Assembly (NCBI RefSeq): GCF_001690525.1
Contig: NZ_LZGT01000088.1
Coordinates: 1-64,000 of the forward strand
Direction: 5' to 3'
Origin: Gilliamella sp. App6-5
GTDB lineage: Bacteria > Pseudomonadota > Gammaproteobacteria > Enterobacterales > Orbaceae
DNA length: 64,000 bases
Positions 61,551 to 64,000 of the stretch are shown piece after piece. Under the pieces are notes generated by a model that saw nothing but the letters and a program-made list of their open reading frames with translations, made no database searches and was not told the DNA's origin. Every line of letters begins with the position of its first letter. Position 1 is the stretch's first letter. The position numbers and the translations under genes are program-made.

Positions 61551-61567
61551 ATCAAAAAATCAAAAAA

Positions 61568-62482
61568 CTAAAGCGCCTTTAACCACGCTTTAACATCTTT
61601 ACCTAAACTTTTGTGGCGCATTGCATATTGAACAAAAGTTTGTACATAACCAAGTTTATTACCACAGTCATGACTACGACCTTTGATGCAATAAGCATCA
61701 ACACTATCTTCTTCAAGTAGCATGGCAATTGCGTCGGTCAATTGAATTTCACCGCCAGCGCCTAATGGTGTTTTGGCAAGTAAAGGCCAGATTTTTTCAG
61801 ATAGCACATAACGACCAACAACCGATTGATTTGATGGCGCTTCGTCAATTGATGGCTTTTCAACAACGCTATACATTTGTGCTACATGACCTGCAGATAG
61901 CGTTTCACCACGGCAATCAACAATACCATAAGAGGAAACTAATTCTTTTGGCACTGGCTCTACCATAATTTGGCTATGTTTGGTTTGGTGATAATTGTTG
62001 ATCATTGCCGCTAAATTATCGCTGGTAAGGTCACTTTCGTATTCATCAATAATCACATCAGGTAAAACCACAGCAAAGGGTTCATCACCAACTAGAGGAT
62101 ATGCACATAATACCGCATGACCAAGCCCTTTAGCCAAACCTTGGCGAACACTGGTTATTGTGACATTTTTAGGTAAAATACCTTGTACTTCTTGCAATAA
62201 CTGACGTTTAACACGTGCCTCTAACATGGCTTCTAATTCAAAACTGGTATCGAAATGGTTTTCTATTGAGTTTTTTGATGAGTGGGTTACAAAAATAATC
62301 TCTGTTATGCCAGCTGCAATACACTCTTTAACTACATATTGAATAAGTGGTTTGTCAACAATAGGGAGCATCTCTTTGGGAATTGCTTTAGTTGCGGGTA
62401 ACATGCGCGTGCCCAAACCGGCAACAGGGATAACCGCTTTTTTGACTTTTCTACTTGCACAACTTTCTAAATTTGATGTCAT
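61568..62482 (-). CDS. galU: UTP-glucose-1-phosphate uridylyltransferase
   Basis: Makes UDP-glucose for envelope polysaccharides and galactose metabolism. The 304 residues (E. coli 302) include the nucleotide-binding [22 protein letters not shown] near 20-41 and the substrate motif KAVIP start. [11 protein letters not shown] and [11 protein letters not shown] lie near the C-terminus. It is downstream of the DUF2569 gene by 18 bp. Confidence 0.97.
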   Translation of the reverse strand: MTSNLESCASRKVKKAVIPVAGLGTRMLPATKAIPKEMLPIVDKPLIQYVVKECIAAGITEIIFVTHSSKNSIENHFDTSFELEAMLEARVKRQLLQEVQGILPKNVTITSVRQGLAKGLGHAVLCAYPLVGDEPFAVVLPDVIIDEYESDLTSDNLAAMINNYHQTKHSQIMVEPVPKELVSSYGIVDCRGETLSAGHVAQMYSVVEKPSIDEAPSNQSVVGRYVLSEKIWPLLAKTPLGAGGEIQLTDAIAMLLEEDSVDAYCIKGRSHDCGNKLGYVQTFVQYAMRHKSLGKDVKAWLKAL

Positions 62483-62500
62483 TTTATTTCCTTAATACAA

Positions 62501-63019
62501 TTAACTAACAGTGGAGCTATAGGTATCGTCACTACGGCGATCATTAACAAATGTATTTTTGACTCGCACTGACTTTAACATATAAGCAATCCAAATACAG
62601 GTATAAATGATTGCTATAACAATATCTTTTATAAGAGAAAACTCGAATTTAAATTCAAATGGTAACACGATAAAAAAATACCAACATCTTTGAATTAGCT
62701 TAAAAACAATAAAACTGCTACTAAATATAATAAAAAAGTTAGGAAATTTATAACTTTTAGTAAAATATAAAAATATAATATAAGCGTTTAAAAGCAAAAA
62801 TAAACAATTTAGACCGATGTCACCTAAAATAAACAGCCCCAAATGAACTGTTTGCATTTCCGTGTAGGGATCCAATAATTGTGTCCACACGTCGATAAAA
62901 TTAATCACATTTAGTCTAGAAAAAATAACATATCCAATAAAAATAAAATAAAAAAATAATTCAATACCAACTAAAATTAGCCAACCGCCTAATCCTTTAA
63001 GTTCTTTTCCCTTGATCAT
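62501..63019 (-). CDS. DUF2569 family membrane protein
   Basis: A 172-residue protein with four membrane helices. DUF2569 marks are visible: GLGGWLILVGIEL at the N-terminus and the C-terminal IAYMLKSVRVKNTF. The function of the family is unknown. Its start overlaps the stop of the upstream lipoprotein gene (ATGA at 63016-63019), so the pair is co-translated and may act together at the envelope. Confidence 0.82.
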   Translation of the reverse strand: MIKGKELKGLGGWLILVGIELFFYFIFIGYVIFSRLNVINFIDVWTQLLDPYTEMQTVHLGLFILGDIGLNCLFLLLNAYIIFLYFTKSYKFPNFFIIFSSSFIVFKLIQRCWYFFIVLPFEFKFEFSLIKDIVIAIIYTCIWIAYMLKSVRVKNTFVNDRRSDDTYSSTVS

Positions 63020-63531
63020 TTTTGCGCCTTTTTAATGATTGATAAATCATTAGATTCAATGAGTGAAGGATTATCCCTATCTTTGGCTAAAGAATCAATA
63101 GCGATATAAACGATTTGGCAATTCTGCAATACAGCTTGTCTTACTACGAATTTGGCTTTACGGTCATGCGCTTCTTTTTGAGCTTTACTGATATAAAGGT
63201 CATCGTATCCATCATCATATAAAGAAGCCCTTTCGAACAAATTTGGAGTTCGCCAAAATGTTTCTTTGGGATAATCTCGTACCAAAATTTGATCAGTTAA
63301 TTTACCTTTTATTCCGGCATAATGACTTGGTAAATGTTTGCTTTCTCGGCTTTGGGCAATATAAACACGTTGATAATTTTGTGTATTTGAGGGGAGTTTA
63401 TTTAATAAAAATTCAAGACCTGATAGGTTTGAATACTGGCAATTTTCCAGCGTTAAAGGTGCAGTTCGATAGTTTAACGAACCGCACCCAATAAGTAAAA
63501 ACAATGTAACTATAAACAAATTACGTAACAT
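63016..63531 (-). CDS. Unrecognised lipoprotein
   Basis: A 171-residue protein with a signal peptide and lipobox LIGC (lipidated Cys16). The mature part has one pair of later cysteines (ENCQYSNL and LQNCQIVYIAIDS) that could form a disulfide. I do not recognise the family. The 4-bp overlap with the DUF2569 gene suggests a functional pair, perhaps an outer- or inner-membrane lipoprotein with a membrane partner. Confidence 0.78.
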   Translation of the reverse strand: MLRNLFIVTLFLLIGCGSLNYRTAPLTLENCQYSNLSGLEFLLNKLPSNTQNYQRVYIAQSRESKHLPSHYAGIKGKLTDQILVRDYPKETFWRTPNLFERASLYDDGYDDLYISKAQKEAHDRKAKFVVRQAVLQNCQIVYIAIDSLAKDRDNPSLIESNDLSIIKKAQK

Positions 63532-63587
63532 TTTTACTCTAAAAATAGTTAAAAAGCGAAAATATTGCTAGACATATATAACCTTAG

Positions 63588-63737
63588 TTACATTTTATCA
63601 CTTACTTTTTCGGCGGTATGTGAAATGGCCTTTCCGCCAGATTCAACATCTTGACCAACACCTTTAACGGTGTTACATCCAACAACTAAAGTTGCCATTA
63701 CTATACCTAATATTAACATTAACACTTTATGGAACAT
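63588..63737 (-). CDS. Entericidin EcnA/EcnB family lipoprotein
   Basis: A 49-residue small lipoprotein. Signal helix with lipobox VVGC (Cys21), then NTVKGVGQDVESGGKAISHT, the entericidin signature (E. coli EcnB has CNTTRGVGEDISDGGNAIS). AGGAGT lies six bases before the ATG. In E. coli EcnA/EcnB form an antidote/toxin pair linked to stationary-phase lysis; only one copy is seen here. It follows tyrB by 26 bp. Confidence 0.9.
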   Translation of the reverse strand: MFHKVLMLILGIVMATLVVGCNTVKGVGQDVESGGKAISHTAEKVSDKM

Positions 63738-63763
63738 AAAATATACTCCTTTTAGTAACATGT

Positions 63764-64000
63764 TTATTTTAATGTAGCAAATGCTTCTGCCACACGATCG
63801 ATATTATGGTGATTTAAACCCGCTACACACATCCTTCCGCTGCCCACCAAATAAACAGCAAAATTATCTTTCAATTGTGTAACTTGCTCTTTATTAAAAC
63901 CGGTATAACTGAACATGCCTCGCTGTTTAACCAAATAATCAAAATTACGATCAGGTACAGCTTTTTTTAATAATTCAACCAGAGTTGATCGCATGGTTAC
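63764..64000 (-). CDS. tyrB: Aromatic amino acid aminotransferase TyrB, C-terminal part (runs off the right edge)
   Basis: The last ~79 codons of a class I aminotransferase, open to the window edge. The visible end ([17 protein letters not shown], then [12 protein letters not shown] with the substrate Arg) is TyrB-like rather than AspC-like; E. coli TyrB has [11 protein letters not shown] and [12 protein letters not shown] Met at 63994 is internal, not the start. It is a paralogue of aspC at 50247. The gene begins beyond 64000. Confidence 0.9.
   Translation of the reverse strand, partial: VTMRSTLVELLKKAVPDRNFDYLVKQRGMFSYTGFNKEQVTQLKDNFAVYLVGSGRMCVAGLNHHNIDRVAEAFATLK

Noticed and set aside
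63764-63994. Truncated aminotransferase pseudogene
   Set aside because: The frame is open through the window edge at 64000, so it is the 3' end of an intact tyrB cut by the window, not a broken gene.

Overview
This window is chromosomal DNA from an AT-rich gammaproteobacterium. Proteins and gene order match E. coli and the Pasteurellaceae closely (yceD-rpmF-plsX-fabHDG-acpP-fabF, rplKAJL-rpoBC, dksA-gluQ, a long rne leader). The low GC and the 16S 5' end fit the order Orbales (the Gilliamella/Frischella type of insect gut symbiont). The genus is an inference; no database was searched.

Left end (1-6.4 kb): the 5' end of a 16S rRNA gene leaving the window leftward, with its leader and P1/P2 promoters; then murI, a MetJ-controlled metK overlapping sprT, an unrecognised membrane protein, rlmJ, dgkA and accA. 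6.5-16.6 kb: dnaE, then the complete fatty-acid cluster read leftward from a promoter in front of yceD, including rpmF (55 codons). 16.7-24.9 kb: an accessory operon of nine genes: a small PRD protein, an SFCGS glycine-rich protein, DUF4312, DUF4311, DUF4310, a metal-dependent amidohydrolase, a SelA/DgaE-like PLP enzyme, a KDPG-type aldolase (DgaF-like) and a BglG-type regulator. It matches the uncharacterised Enterococcus faecalis EF_0829-EF_0839 type cluster and looks like an undescribed sugar-acid uptake and catabolic system under PTS-linked control. 24.9-38.7 kb: a small ABM-domain monooxygenase, rpoC, rpoB, the four L11/L1/L10/L12 genes with the L10 leader, fbaA and pgk. 38.9-51.4 kb: rpsT (UUG start), a short ftsN, yihY, dtd, metA (MetJ box), sapBCDF without sapA, rne with a leader of about 359 nt, syd and aspC.

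51.4-58.0 kb: after about 1 kb without genes comes a tightly coupled operon (aspartase/fumarase-superfamily lyase, GNAT acetyltransferase, lipoprotein binding protein, permease, ATPase), followed convergently by an MmgE/PrpD protein. This is the gene set of the Bacillus yxe operon in the version where a S-(2-succino) lyase replaces the YxeK monooxygenase. It most likely imports S-(2-succino)cysteine, N-acetylates it and splits it into fumarate and N-acetylcysteine. The deacetylase is not in the window.

Right end (58.2-64 kb): folK, dksA, gluQ, moaA behind a Moco riboswitch, galU, a DUF2569 membrane protein overlapping a lipoprotein gene, an entericidin-type lipoprotein, and the 3' end of tyrB leaving the window. 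No insertion sequence, prophage, CRISPR array or tRNA gene was seen.
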